Part shown: in pieces, positions 49,501-59,257 of the stretch | Layout: each line of letters starts with the position of its first letter | How positions within the stretch are numbered: position 1 is the first letter of the stretch | From: Tetragonia tetragonoides | Taxonomy: Eukaryota; Streptophyta; Magnoliopsida; Caryophyllales; Aizoaceae | Length of the DNA stretch: 64,000 nucleotides | Assembly (NCBI GenBank): GCA_038025085.1 | Contig: CM076151.1 | Coordinates: 6,003,001-6,067,000, forward strand | Direction of reading: 5' to 3' | Position numbers and translations under genes: made by a program | The notes under the pieces: generated by a model | Database searches by the model: none | What the model was told of the DNA's origin: nothing | Seen by the model: the letters and a program-made list of their open reading frames with translations, nothing else

Positions 49501-49902
49501 TTGCGGGCAATTTTGTTACCATCATTCTTGAGTATTATTTTACAAACTACAACTTGAACTCTGCTTAGATAATTGTATTTCCATAAAACCTTATAATCAC
49601 CTCATTTCGATAGTTTAGCCTTGTAATCACACCTTATTTGAGGATTTAGGCAATGAAATACTGGTTTCCCCTCTCTCTCTCTCTCTCTTACTAAATTTCT
49701 CTCGTTTCTCTCAGTTTTCGTATCAATAGAGGTTACAATTAACCTTTACAACTAAACGAACTAATTACAACAGTAACATAAATGTATAGAGACTAAACCC
49801 AAATAATGAAATATGAATTGCTTGAAAATTGAAAGTTACTGATACGAAAATTAAGCAAATAAATTAGGGTTCGCGATTACCTTGAGTGTCTTCGTTTGTC
49901 AT
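46595..49902 (-). CDS. FRS9: FAR1-related sequence 9-like protein without the FAR1 domain
   Basis: Model: exon 1 49902-49881 (MTNEDTQ), exon 2 49157-47671, exon 3 46846-46595, all GT-AG and in phase, 586 residues. Exon 2 gives the MULE transposase-like core ([42 protein letters not shown]) and the SWIM finger (CSCQMFEYSGIICRH); exon 3 gives the family's coiled-coil tail (AELDNTNKRCEVYRANLLAVLKDMEDQK). The N-terminal FAR1 DNA-binding zinc finger of FRS5 is absent, and none is found upstream to 53 kb. Two conserved core positions differ from FRS5: TTDHD is TTELD and CKWHI is CKWSM. Arabidopsis FRS9 (I recall 545 residues) is also short, so the lack is probably old. The C-terminal ~20 residues (after VQNARL) are unlike relatives, so a further small splice there is possible. 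Telobox-like ttagggtt words lie near exon 1. Converges on FRS5. Confidence 0.85.
47360..47460 (+). mobile_element. retroposon 3' remnant in FRS9 intron 2
   Basis: Second copy of the tail seen at 17770-17925, ending 'ggactattaattatcaaaaa'. A duplicated 'ataaataaatcatcaatatt' phrase brackets it (about 47344-47362 and 47442-47460) and looks like its target-site duplication. Confidence 0.6.
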
Positions 49903-50454
49903 CAAACTGAATCACGAATCCCAAAATTAAATTAGGGTTTCCGTCAAAGAAAATATGAAGCATCGATTCGATTGCCGAAATTTAAAAGTGCTCAATTTCA
50001 TCGTGAATTGATGAATATAGGAGGAGCAGCAAATTAGGGTTCACGTCTAACGGAAAAATAATTCATTTGGTGAAAATATGGAGCGAAATCTTAATTGGTG
50101 ATGAGGAACTGTAAAATTGAAAAACAAAAAAGAAAAGAAAAGGAAAGAAATAACGTTTTCTTCCAGGTTTGGATTTTCATGTCACGTGTTTGAATGAATA
50201 TTTGGGCTGCCCTTGGGCTAGATCAATAATAGTTCATCTTTCTAAGCCCAATAAAATATTGCCTAGATTTTGGATCCACATGTATAAAATTATGTTGTGA
50301 AGAAAATAAAAGATGTATTAATAGGAATTTTTGATGAAAATAATTCAAAATAGGGTTTGGAATTCGGATTAATGACATAGGTTTCTCATATTGGGATTCT
50401 TATTGTCTGATGGGTGAAACTTCGGATTATTTTTAATAAAAAAAAATTTAAAAT
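49903..50454. other. FRS9 upstream region
   Basis: Contains TTAGGGTT words (telobox complements) at about 49865, 49932 and 50033. No additional coding exon with a FAR1 domain is visible. Confidence 0.45.
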
Positions 50455-51110
50455 TATTTTTTTTTTGAAGGAAAGAGAATTCATTCATTCATAAAAAGTC
50501 ATACGGCATCTACAATGATGAATACCTAAACAAATCTAAATTTAACATAACCAAGTATAAATCTAATATAACAAGATGAATATGATTTCCACTATCACTG
50601 CTTGAAATCAGTGTCTTGATCAGCTCCGTCGATAAGTGACTACCAATCCAAACATCTCTGCTAGAAATTGGCGTCTTGATCAGCTTCGTCGATAACTGAC
50701 AATGCCCTGATATAGCAAAAAATATGCTATACAGTAAACGGGAGGCCACCGCCTTTTCCCTACGATCGGAGATAAGCACGAAACGTGCTGCAGCTATTTG
50801 GAAGAACAAATCTCCTTGTCATAGTAGATTGAACTTGTCTTCTTGATTCATCAAACCGAACCTAAAAATAAAAATTCGACTACCCTCCGACGAACGCGGG
50901 GAACTCCACAATCTCTCACCAAAGGAGAGTTTATTACTAACCATAAAGAAAAACAAATTAAAAAACTAGATCGAAAGCAAGGAAACAACAACGGAAGGGC
51001 TAACCACCGGTAAAAATGCCGGTGGTAGCTCCAAGATGATTCAAAGAAAAAGAGGGCTAGGATTTCTTGAGAGAGAAAAGAGAGAGAGAACGGCAAGGGG
51101 GTTTTTGTTG
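50455..51110 (-). mobile_element. probable LINE-derived non-autonomous retroelement
   Basis: On the minus strand it starts with a CT-rich leader (ctctctctcttttctctctc), 'ggagctaccaccggca', and ends 'gactttttatgaatgaatga...ccttcaaaaaaaa', a tail style common to plant L1-type LINEs. No reverse transcriptase is present. Inside is an imperfect ~67-bp direct repeat ('gtcttgatcagctccgtcga' and 'gtcttgatcagcttcgtcga'). Confidence 0.45.
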
Positions 51111-51188
51111 TTTTTTACCTGAAAAGGATGTTTAGTTAGCTAGCTTTTCCTTAAAATTATTGAAAGTGATATTATAGCTAATGCGTTA

Positions 51189-51825
51189 ATGCATGTAAAT
51201 AAACTATGCCACAAGAAGAGATCAATATCTCAAAGGTTTTACTTACAAGGAAAGCTAAGCATTAAGCCAGGATGGAGAATAGCAAAGAGCTATGTTCCAT
51301 CCTATTCACCCACACCACAAGCTAAGGTTAGAGTACACCATAGAGATCCCATTACTCACGGATTCAAATACAAATGCCTAGACGGAGATTGCGAAATCGA
51401 TCTCCACAAGGCATGTCCCTTAGTACCTTCAACCATAGACCACCCCCTTCTACAAGAAATGTCATTTCAAACTCCACACATTTCCCTTAGGCTCAATATT
51501 AAGGTTATGCAATAATGCATGCTATAATTGGAGGCTTGGAGGTATAAGGGTTTGTGTACAATTGCAAAAAGGTGTTTGTGGCTTTGATCTCCATATCAAT
51601 CCTTGTAGTGCCAAACTACCCAAGGTCTTGAACTAACCATGGGGAGCATAACGTTAACCTATGTATCGAGCTATCGAGGTCGTGCCATTATTGTAGGAGG
51701 AAACAATATGGTTGGGCTTACAGCTTTAAGTGCAAGATGTATAATATCCATGTGGCCTATCTTAAGAAATTATTGCTTTTGGAGAACGAAGCCTCATTTG
51801 GTAATGTGGATAAGGATTGTATAAT
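51189..51825 (+). pseudogene. DC1 (Cys/His-rich C1) domain pseudogene
   Basis: Broken coding sequence. The first piece has FKYKCLDGDCEIDLHKACPL, then DHPLLQE; after a stop and frame change comes CGFDLHINPCSAKLP; then, in another frame, GWAYSFKCKMYNIHVAYLKK. These are the zinc-binding and 'LH..C' phrases of plant DC1 proteins, in the normal order. Several stops and shifts make it non-functional, and the N-terminal repeats are missing. Confidence 0.75.
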
Positions 51826-53264
51826 TTTTTTAATTTGGTTCACACCAAGGTATCCACCGTTGACAATATTGATTATTCTTCGCGCGTGCTAATTGGTAGG
51901 TATCTCAAAAAGTGGGACAATTGGGCAAGGAATTTACAGGTGCTCCATGCCCAATGCGATAATTTAGTATATATGTATCTATCATAGTCGAATTTGATAA
52001 TGTAATTCTTAATTTAATTAAGTAGACCAGGGTAATTCTCACCCAAAAAAAAAAAAAAAAAAAAAGTAGAACAGGGTAATTTTAGCTATCAAGTTAAAAA
52101 GAAACAGTTACTTATTGATTACTCCTATTTGTGTATACAACTCTTTAACTTGCTCTTCCATGTCTATCAAGCACAAATATGTGTACGTCATTTTTAGAGT
52201 TTGACCCTAATGGAGGTTACTGTATGAATGAAAAATGCTAGAGATCCATTGCTGCTGAATGTGGAAGAAGCTAGTACGTACTAAAAATAATGTTCATAAG
52301 ATGAATCGAACTCAAGCTCGCACCTAGGTGTTTTTTATAACTAAATATATATCATTATTCTCATTTGTGTGACGTTTTTAATTAGTATCACTCTCCTATA
52401 CAACCCAATGCGGGGGAAGAGTCATTGTTGTATGTCGAAAATAGATATCCTTGATGTGAACCAAAAAAATTAGCACATTAAAATCTTTAAAGTGTATAAT
52501 ATAGTATTATTAAATTAGAATGTATAACAAAATCACATCAAATGCAACACTAGATATGGATTGGTTTTTGATAAATTAAGACAAGAATAAATTCAATCCA
52601 TTACACCTGAATGAATCAAAATGCATAAACACATAAAAATAGAGAGCCACGATTAAAGCAAACCGCACATCTTATTGGTCGTCCTTACTGTATTGGTTAT
52701 TTGGTGCCTAAAGTTAGGCTCTGTTCTCCTCTCCTTATCTTAGTTTCACTTAAATTCAGTTCAGATCAATTCAACTCAGTTTAATTTATGTTTAATTTTA
52801 TCATTCGGATTATTTTTTATTTCAAAATAAGTTCTTGACGATAAATTTATCATTGAAAAGATTTCAAATGATACTTTTAAATGAGTCCAATATTGAATAT
52901 GTTTAGACGAATTTAAATGGTTAAAGGTTACGTTAAAAAGAAAAATCAGTTTACTTCACTTTAGTTTTTTCCAGGTGAAAAGAATTGAGATCGCTTACCT
53001 TATTGGTCATTTGGCTAAAATTAGACTGAATCAAATTTGTGATTATTTACCTTATTGGTCATATTTTACTAAAATCATATCAAGGTTTTATGATTTAAAT
53101 TGAAATTTCTTGAAAATTAATTAATAATTGATCATCTTACTTTGGTAAAAAAATAATTTATAAGCCATTGACATGGAAAACCAAAAAAGGATAAGGTTAA
53201 CAATCCTAAAAGGGGTAGTGGCTTGCGTGATGTATGTGGTTTGCAGCCAATTACATACATTAGA
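51826..53264. other. gene-free stretch
   Basis: AT-rich DNA with an A run near 52047-52065. No gene supported. The last ~60 bp (53205-53264) resembles the 3' part of the 12.4-kb SINE. Confidence 0.45.
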
Positions 53265-53269
53265 CACTC

Positions 53270-53276
53270 TATAAAA
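53270..53276 (+). promoter_or_regulatory. TATA box of the S1-family gene
   Basis: TATAAAA 83 bp upstream of the ATG at 53353, which would place the transcript start near 53300. The sequence just before it (gtggtttgcagccaattacatacat...) resembles the 3' end of the SINE at 12.38-12.61 kb. Confidence 0.6.
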
Positions 53277-53352
53277 GACAACCTAATAGAGTTTAATTCT
53301 TAGCACCAAACCCATCATAAATCAAGCAATCCCCTACTCATCAAAAACCAAG

Positions 53353-53817
53353 ATGAATCAAAACAACTCAAAAAATGTCCTAACAATCCTCCTCATCATA
53401 CTTGCATTACATGTCATTATTGGGAGCAAAGCATCATCCATAAATTTTAGTCATGTTCAAGTAAAAATAAGCAATATGTTGAAAGGGCATGAAGAACTTC
53501 AAATTCATTGCAAATCCAAAACAGAAGATAAAGGGATCCATACAATCCCCTTTGAAGGCTTATATGAGTTTGATGCCAAAATCCCGTTAGGAGTTCCTGA
53601 AACGTTATACTTTTGTGGCTTTGTTTGGAATGGTCAATTACATTGGTTCAATATTTATGTGTATCAAAGGGATATAGGTTTATGTGGACAAATGTGTTGG
53701 TGGACTATACAAGAATCTGGCCCTTGTCTGGTTTATGGGACAGTTTTAGGTTCTGAGGTTATCAATTGGTCTAAGTGTTATCCATGGCATGGCAATTCAA
53801 CTAAGGGCTTTGTGTAA
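53353..53817 (+). CDS. plant self-incompatibility S1-family (SPH) secreted protein
   Basis: 154 residues, no intron. A signal peptide covers about 1-27 (hydrophobic VLTILLIILALHVIIG). The mature part fits the S1 fold: IHCKSKTEDKG, a central FxxxIPLGVPETLYFCGFVWNG, LHWFNIYVYQRDIG, then CGQMCWWTI and GPCLVYG. Cysteines at the HCKSK, YFCGF, LCGQMC and PCLVYG positions would form the family's disulfides. Poppy S1 is the pistil ligand in self-incompatibility; most S-protein homologues in other plants are uncharacterised, often reproductive or stress peptides. No neighbouring S-locus partner is seen, so a self-incompatibility role should not be assumed. A TATA box lies 83 bp upstream. Confidence 0.9.
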   Translation: MNQNNSKNVLTILLIILALHVIIGSKASSINFSHVQVKISNMLKGHEELQIHCKSKTEDKGIHTIPFEGLYEFDAKIPLGVPETLYFCGFVWNGQLHWFNIYVYQRDIGLCGQMCWWTIQESGPCLVYGTVLGSEVINWSKCYPWHGNSTKGFV

Positions 53818-53950
53818 GATGCATGTATGGATGTTTGATTCTGAATAAAAATGGTTTAAGTTTTAAAAAGAATTTCTTTGGAGTTTAGATGCTAATTTCT
53901 TTTATACTGAATTTTTGCTTATTATGTTTACTGATTCATGCAATCATTTA

Positions 53951-54193
53951 CTCCCTTTGTCCCGGGTTTATCTTTACACTGGACTTTTTAAGGTCAAAGT
54001 TTATAAACTTTGAAAGAAGTTATAAAGTTTTATAATGTGAAAATAGTGTTGCTAGATTCATTTTAAATAGTATTTTCAAAATATCATCTTATTATAAGTT
54101 CTAGAATTATGAAATCATAAATATTCATGGTCAAAGTAGTGTCTTGGAGACCGTGAAAAGTCCAATGTAAAGATTAACTTGGGACGGAGGGAG
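53951..54193. mobile_element. Stowaway-like MITE
   Basis: 243 bp starting 'ctccctttgtcccgggt' and ending 'acttgggacggagggag', flanked by TA on each side (53949-53950, 54194-54195). It inserted ~130 bp after the S1 stop codon. A relative of the 11.8-kb element. Confidence 0.9.
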
Positions 54194-54195
54194 TA

Positions 54196-55115
54196 CTCTG
54201 TTTACAGTTGGAGGCATCCAAACTCCAGTTTTTGCCTAAAATCTCGAGCATTAGCCCTGTTTTCTTTGCCCTCTCCATGCTGCATTTCGTTTCATTTCGT
54301 TCCCTTTTGCGTTGCATCCAATTTCGTACTTCATTTTGTCTCACTCTGATATTTATTCATTTATCTGCTTTGCCCCGTTCCGCATCATTCTGTTTCATTC
54401 TGAATCTCATTGTTCTGCAACATTCCGCTAAAGAGAATAATTGCCACGAGCAACTTGTTGGAAGCTCTCACTTTTCGCACAATTTTTGTCCTTTTTTTAT
54501 TTTTTGCAATGTTGTTTGTCCAAACATACTCACTCTATTTTAAAACAATGGTGAAGATAATGTCAAAGTTAAAAATATTCATATGTGTCATCCCTTAAAC
54601 CAAAAAATTTCAAATCTCCTAAAAAATAAATAATTAAAAACTCATCTTAATTTGGTAAATTTATTTTACAAGGAAATGAATTGCAAGGATGAATAATGAT
54701 AAAGGTCCTCCTCACCATCAAAAATAGAAGAAAAAAAAAGAGTAAGCCCACTAATGTGGTACAATATATCTCACATTTCCTACATAGAGTTCATGGGTCT
54801 GTTTAGACCTTAGAGGAGAAAATTCTGGGATATATTTTTCATGCCCTACCAAGCGATACATATTTATTCAAAAGCAAAAAAAAAGTTGAGACATTCCGTG
54901 CATCGCATGGGCAATGTACAGTTAATTACATTAGTAATACACTTTTATAATAGAGCAATCATTTTGACGAGTGCAGTAGAATCAACATTAGCAATACCAA
55001 GCAATGTATTTGCCACATCAAAGCAGTCTACAAACAACTGAAACCAATCAAAGGTGGATGACCTGGGGAAGAATAAACAGTGATTGTATCCCCTACAGGC
55101 TACAGCTACAAGTTC
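54196..55115. other. gene-free stretch
   Basis: Includes 'ttcatttcgttcc'-type words near 54280-54430 and the likely 3' UTR of the mTERF gene at its right end. No gene supported. Confidence 0.45.
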
Positions 55116-56102
55116 CTAGGTTGAACCATACTTCATACAGAACTTCTTTCGATTGTAGTAAAGCATCTCATTCAAACTAAAATCTACATTCCTCTGTGAT
55201 AGTACCTTTTGCCTCAACTCCAAGCTCTTCTTCAAACCATGTCGAAAGAAGTCTGGATAATCGACAACGTCCTGAATCTGCTTACCCATTACATCCACCA
55301 GAAACTTTATCTTTGGCTCTAAGGAGTTCTTGATACTTTTGATCAACACAGGAGGGTAACCAGAAACCAGAACCGCTATCTGCTTGTCATCAAACCCTCT
55401 GCTCTTTAAAAAATCAAAATTTGGTTTGAGAACTTTGTTAACATCTCTACACAGAACCTCGGGATAGTTTACAGCCACTTTCTGAAGATCTGTCTTTGTC
55501 AGACCGACTTTTTTCAGAAATTCTGCAGTAGGCTGCAGCCTCTTCTGGACATTGTAACCCATTATATATGGATTCTTCACCAGCATTTTACCAATTATTC
55601 CGTCTTCAGTGAGCCCAAGCTTGGCAAAGAAATCTACAACCAGAGTAAGCTTAGGTTCTATACTGTAGCTGATAATTCTAGGATTCAGTAACAACATTTT
55701 ACCAAGCTGCTTTTCAGGGATCCCGAGTGCCTCAAAGAAACCCAATAACGGACACAGCTTTCCTTCTGTACTGTGAGAAAAAATATAAGGAAATTTGATT
55801 ATGGCTGTTGCAACCTCTTCTGGCTTTGTTGCCAGGGTTTTAAGGCACTGAACCATGGGTTCGAGTGTCTCATCCACGCCAAATGTGAGGATCTTGGGGC
55901 ATTTGGTTACAACAGATGGAAGTTTTCTCTCCTGAATACCCAGGCTTCTCAAATAAGACCAGTTCTGAGAGGCTTTTTCCCTTTCCAAGTTCTCAAGCCG
56001 CTTGCACCGTTTGAACATGTCATGGATGCTTTTTTCATCAAAACCTTTGTCCTTGAAGAACCACAATGCGCTACTACTGTTCTGGCTGTTACTAACCTCC
56101 AT
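55116..56102 (-). CDS. MTERF6: mTERF6-like organellar transcription termination factor
   Basis: 328 residues from ATG (MEVSNSQNSSS); the open frame runs five codons further up but has no earlier ATG, and an acceptor-like tttcag lies there, so a 5' UTR intron is likely. A candidate leader exon ends at 57619 (donor gtaagcat). The protein is a chain of ~35-residue MTERF helical repeats with the recurring L-x3-P-x-I/L phrase (VVTKCPKILTF, IIKFPYIFSHS, LLLNPRIISYS, LVKNPYIMGYN, VAVNYPEVLCR, LVSGYPPVLIK, VVDYPDFFRHG). These form the nucleic-acid-binding superhelix. The Arabidopsis homologue (At4g38160, PDE191, 333 residues as I recall) acts in plastids and mitochondria in transcription termination and tRNA-Ile maturation; transfer of that role is inference. 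Divergent from the PPR gene. Confidence 0.92.
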   Translation of the reverse strand: MEVSNSQNSSSALWFFKDKGFDEKSIHDMFKRCKRLENLEREKASQNWSYLRSLGIQERKLPSVVTKCPKILTFGVDETLEPMVQCLKTLATKPEEVATAIIKFPYIFSHSTEGKLCPLLGFFEALGIPEKQLGKMLLLNPRIISYSIEPKLTLVVDFFAKLGLTEDGIIGKMLVKNPYIMGYNVQKRLQPTAEFLKKVGLTKTDLQKVAVNYPEVLCRDVNKVLKPNFDFLKSRGFDDKQIAVLVSGYPPVLIKSIKNSLEPKIKFLVDVMGKQIQDVVDYPDFFRHGLKKSLELRQKVLSQRNVDFSLNEMLYYNRKKFCMKYGST

Positions 56103-57619
56103 GATTCCTGAAAACAATTAAACCTTATATAGGCAAGGCCAAGTAGCTGGATTGAAATGTGTTATTTGCAACTTGCAAGGCAATATAAGGAATGCAATGA
56201 GAAGAAAAAACTTGGCTCTGTTGGTTAAATGGTAAATATTTTCAACAGCAGAACCATTTTCCTGAAGCTGGAAAGTGGAAACCTTAAGTTGTAAGTTGCT
56301 TAAACTTTTCATTTTATCTTAAGTACCTGTGTTTGATACTCAACACTTTGAGATTTCATAGACATTTGGCACTTAATTTAAGGCAAAAACCAAGCAAATT
56401 TTCAGAAGAATGCCGAGTTAACACATATTCATGTTGGGTACTGGTAGTCGAGTCAAAGCAATATACCCTAAGTTTTCCCTGTTTGGCTGTCCTAGGAGCA
56501 CGGTTTCAGTATCTCAGTGTCATACCAAACAAATGTCTTAGGAAATCTACAAGCAGACAAGGGATATCACTGGCTTTTGGCAACCACATTGTTATGACTT
56601 ATCAGCCTCACAGGGAGTACTGACTCATGACTGCCAAAACAGTATAGGGTAGGGAAAATGGACCTTTAGGTTTTCTACAATTATGTTTTAGCGAAAATAA
56701 AATTAAAAAACAAAAGAAAGAAGAAGGCTTTGATCACTTTCTAGCAGGTCTATACCGCAATGAGAGAACCTGAGTTTCTCAAGAATCAAATATCTACCTC
56801 ATATGCATTTTAGATTTGAGAAGCTTGATCCTTACAAACATTTCCCATCAACCAACTAATGCTAAGCAAAGCATTTCAAAAGGCCTAAGGAAGCGAGGGT
56901 GGGGTTCATCCAACTCTAACAACAGCATATTCCCTTAACAGAAACATGTCTATATTTCAGCCAGCACTGAGAAATTAAATTACCCGAACTCTTCAGTCTT
57001 CATTTCCACCTTAACCAATATGGACACTTGATACAGTGACACTTCATTTTAGGCAATTCAACTCTCAAATGTTTTGTAAAATGTACGAGTCTAAAACCTA
57101 GACAAGTACCCGTGTCCGACACTAGTAGCCGAGTCCGAGTAACATAATTGAGAAAGATAAGACTTGGGCAGCTTACAAGGCATTAAGTCGAACATGTAAA
57201 GAGCAAAATGCTGTTGGCACTGGTTACAGACTGTTAGGTAACCAGACCCATATACAAAAGCAATTAACAATGGTGCTGGGTACTTAAAAATATACAAGTA
57301 TCTATTGCTAATTCTCAATTGTCAAATGAGGATGAAGCATAAGGAATAAGAACAGCATACATTGTAAACACAACAGGAAAGAAGAAAGAAGAGAAAAATG
57401 GCTATCTAGCACATTATCAAACAGTGGTATTTCATGATTAGAACCACAAACCCAACAAAACCCAGTTAAAATTCCACTTACATAATCAATGGGCAATTCT
57501 TCAAACAGCAAAATTGACCCAAAAAAACTGCAAAAATCACCTAAATTTGCCGTAACTTTGAGGGAGAAAATACAAAGTTCATTTCTTGAGGATAATAAAA
57601 CAAACAATGAATGCTTACC
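56103..57619 (-). other. probable 5' UTR intron of the mTERF6-like gene
   Basis: Bounded by a donor at 57618 (agg|gtaagcatt, minus strand) and an acceptor just before the ATG (tttcag at about 56109). Another possible donor (gtaagtgg) lies at about 57481. No coding content. Exact splicing needs transcripts. Confidence 0.5.
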
Positions 57620-58012
57620 CCTGGTTTCAAAGTGGGTTGCTGCTTCAATAAAGACCAAACATGGCACAGACCAAAACAGAGCACTGTGCCTCAAAGAAAA
57701 GCCCCAAACGCCTCAGTTTCTCTCTTTATAGACTCTTTTTCAGTCTCTCTCTTCTTCTCTCAACATTCTGAAACCCCCCACAAAATCTTATCTATCCCCT
57801 GTTGCAATATTAAGAAAAGGTTGAGACTTTACCGTTAATACCCCTGTTGATATTCGAAATGACCCTTATACCCTCTTCACCTTAGAATCCCTAAAACCCT
57901 CTTAAAGTCTAAACCCTTCAATTTCATTTCCAAGGCTTCATTCGTTTTCATTTACCAAAAGGGTTTCAACAAAAATTGGAATTGAAGGAGCTGAAGAGTG
58001 GAGACTATAGCA
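57620..58012. promoter_or_regulatory. shared promoter region between mTERF6 and PPR genes
   Basis: Under 400 bp separate the candidate mTERF6 leader exon (-) from the PPR ATG (+). A CT-rich tract (about 57715-57765) and an 'aaaaccctc' word occur in it; I see no clear TATA box. A bidirectional promoter is inferred from spacing. Confidence 0.5.
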
Positions 58013-59257
58013 ATGAGAGGTAAGGCTTCAAATCTCATTACTTTTTCCAGGTTTTTTAATTCTCTCTCAAATGAATCAGTACTTAACAAGGCAAAGATTG
58101 TGGCTTTACCATCTTTAGTGAGATCACAGTTATTTAGTTCAATGGATGGTGATAATGGTAGAGGTCAATTTAGAAAAGGTGGGTTTAATGAGTTTGATAA
58201 TGATAGTAGTCATGATGATGATGACGATAAATTTTCTGGGAAAGATGGAGGAAGTTTTGGTGCCCACCAAAAATTTTCTCGTCCTAATCCTATTCCTGGT
58301 AGGCCTTTAAGAGGTGAGAGAGAATCACCTCAAATTCGTCGCCAAAATGAAGCAATCCCGGATCGCAGTAGGCGGGGAGGAAGGAATGATGGGTTTAATA
58401 AGGAGGGTAGTAGGGCTAATAAGAAATCTAATGATGAATTTTTCAAGTTTGATGGAAATGCTGGAGGGAGGGGGAATGTGGGTTTTGGTGGAAATGAAGA
58501 GGTGAAGAAGGGTTCTCGGCCTTCGATTAGTGAACTCTTGAATAGGCCTTTGAAGGGTAATGAGGGGAATGGAGAAGAGGGTGATGATTTCCTTGAAAAA
58601 TTTAAGCTTGGGGGTGTCGATAAGAAGGAAAACCAATTGGGCAAGGCGAAACAGGTCCCTCTATCTCATGAAGAAAAGATAGAGCCGCCGGAGGATGCTG
58701 ATGTGATCTTCAAGAAGATGAAACAAACTGGTCTGATTCCAAATGCTGTTGCTATGCTTGATGGGCTTTGCAAGGATGGTTTGGTTCAAGAAGCTATGAA
58801 GCTTTTTGGGTTGATGCGCGAGAAGGGTACTATGCCGGAAGTTGTCGTGTACACTGCTGTAGTTGAGGGTTTTTGCCAAGCACAGAAGCTTGATGACGCC
58901 GTGAGAATTTTCAAGAAAATGCAAAATAATGGCATTGTACCAAATGCTTTTAGTTACACTGTCTTGGTCAAAGGTCTCTGTAAGGGGAAGAGATTGGAGG
59001 ATGCAGTTGATTGTTGTGTGGAGATGCTGGAGGCTGGTCATTCACCAAATGTGACTACATTCACTAAACTTGTTCATGAGTTTTGTAAGGAAAAGGGTCT
59101 TGAAGAAGCTAAAAAGATCATTGGCACATTGAAACAAAAGGGATTTTTTTTAGACGACAAAGCAGTTAGAGACTATCTGGATAAAACAGGTCCAACGTCA
59201 CCAATGGTTTGGGAAGCAATTTTTGGGCCTAAGAAGACCACACAAAGAACATTTTGA
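58013..59257 (+). CDS. pentatricopeptide repeat (PPR) protein, P-type, single exon
   Basis: 414 residues from ATG (MRGKASNLITFSRFF); an upstream GTG in frame is not used. The N-terminus is basic and hydroxylated, as in mitochondrial targeting peptides (inference). Residues ~50-215 are low complexity, rich in Gly, Asp, Asn and Arg. About four 35-residue PPR motifs fill ~245-382 (VYTAVVEGFCQAQKLDDAVRIF; SYTVLVKGLCKGKRLEDAV; TFTKLVHEFCKEKGLEEAKKI), each bounded by a 'G(I/T/H)xPN/E' turn. There is no E or DYW extension. PPR proteins bind organelle RNA; four repeats is few, so specificity or partners are uncertain. Collinear with Arabidopsis At4g38150 as I recall it. Confidence 0.9.
   Translation: MRGKASNLITFSRFFNSLSNESVLNKAKIVALPSLVRSQLFSSMDGDNGRGQFRKGGFNEFDNDSSHDDDDDKFSGKDGGSFGAHQKFSRPNPIPGRPLRGERESPQIRRQNEAIPDRSRRGGRNDGFNKEGSRANKKSNDEFFKFDGNAGGRGNVGFGGNEEVKKGSRPSISELLNRPLKGNEGNGEEGDDFLEKFKLGGVDKKENQLGKAKQVPLSHEEKIEPPEDADVIFKKMKQTGLIPNAVAMLDGLCKDGLVQEAMKLFGLMREKGTMPEVVVYTAVVEGFCQAQKLDDAVRIFKKMQNNGIVPNAFSYTVLVKGLCKGKRLEDAVDCCVEMLEAGHSPNVTTFTKLVHEFCKEKGLEEAKKIIGTLKQKGFFLDDKAVRDYLDKTGPTSPMVWEAIFGPKKTTQRTF

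Noticed and set aside
57998..58012. Upstream GTG start of the PPR gene, and likewise non-ATG starts at 36375 (FRS5) and 56117 (mTERF6)
   Set aside because: Plant nuclear genes normally start at ATG; in-frame ATGs a few codons later fit family N-termini.
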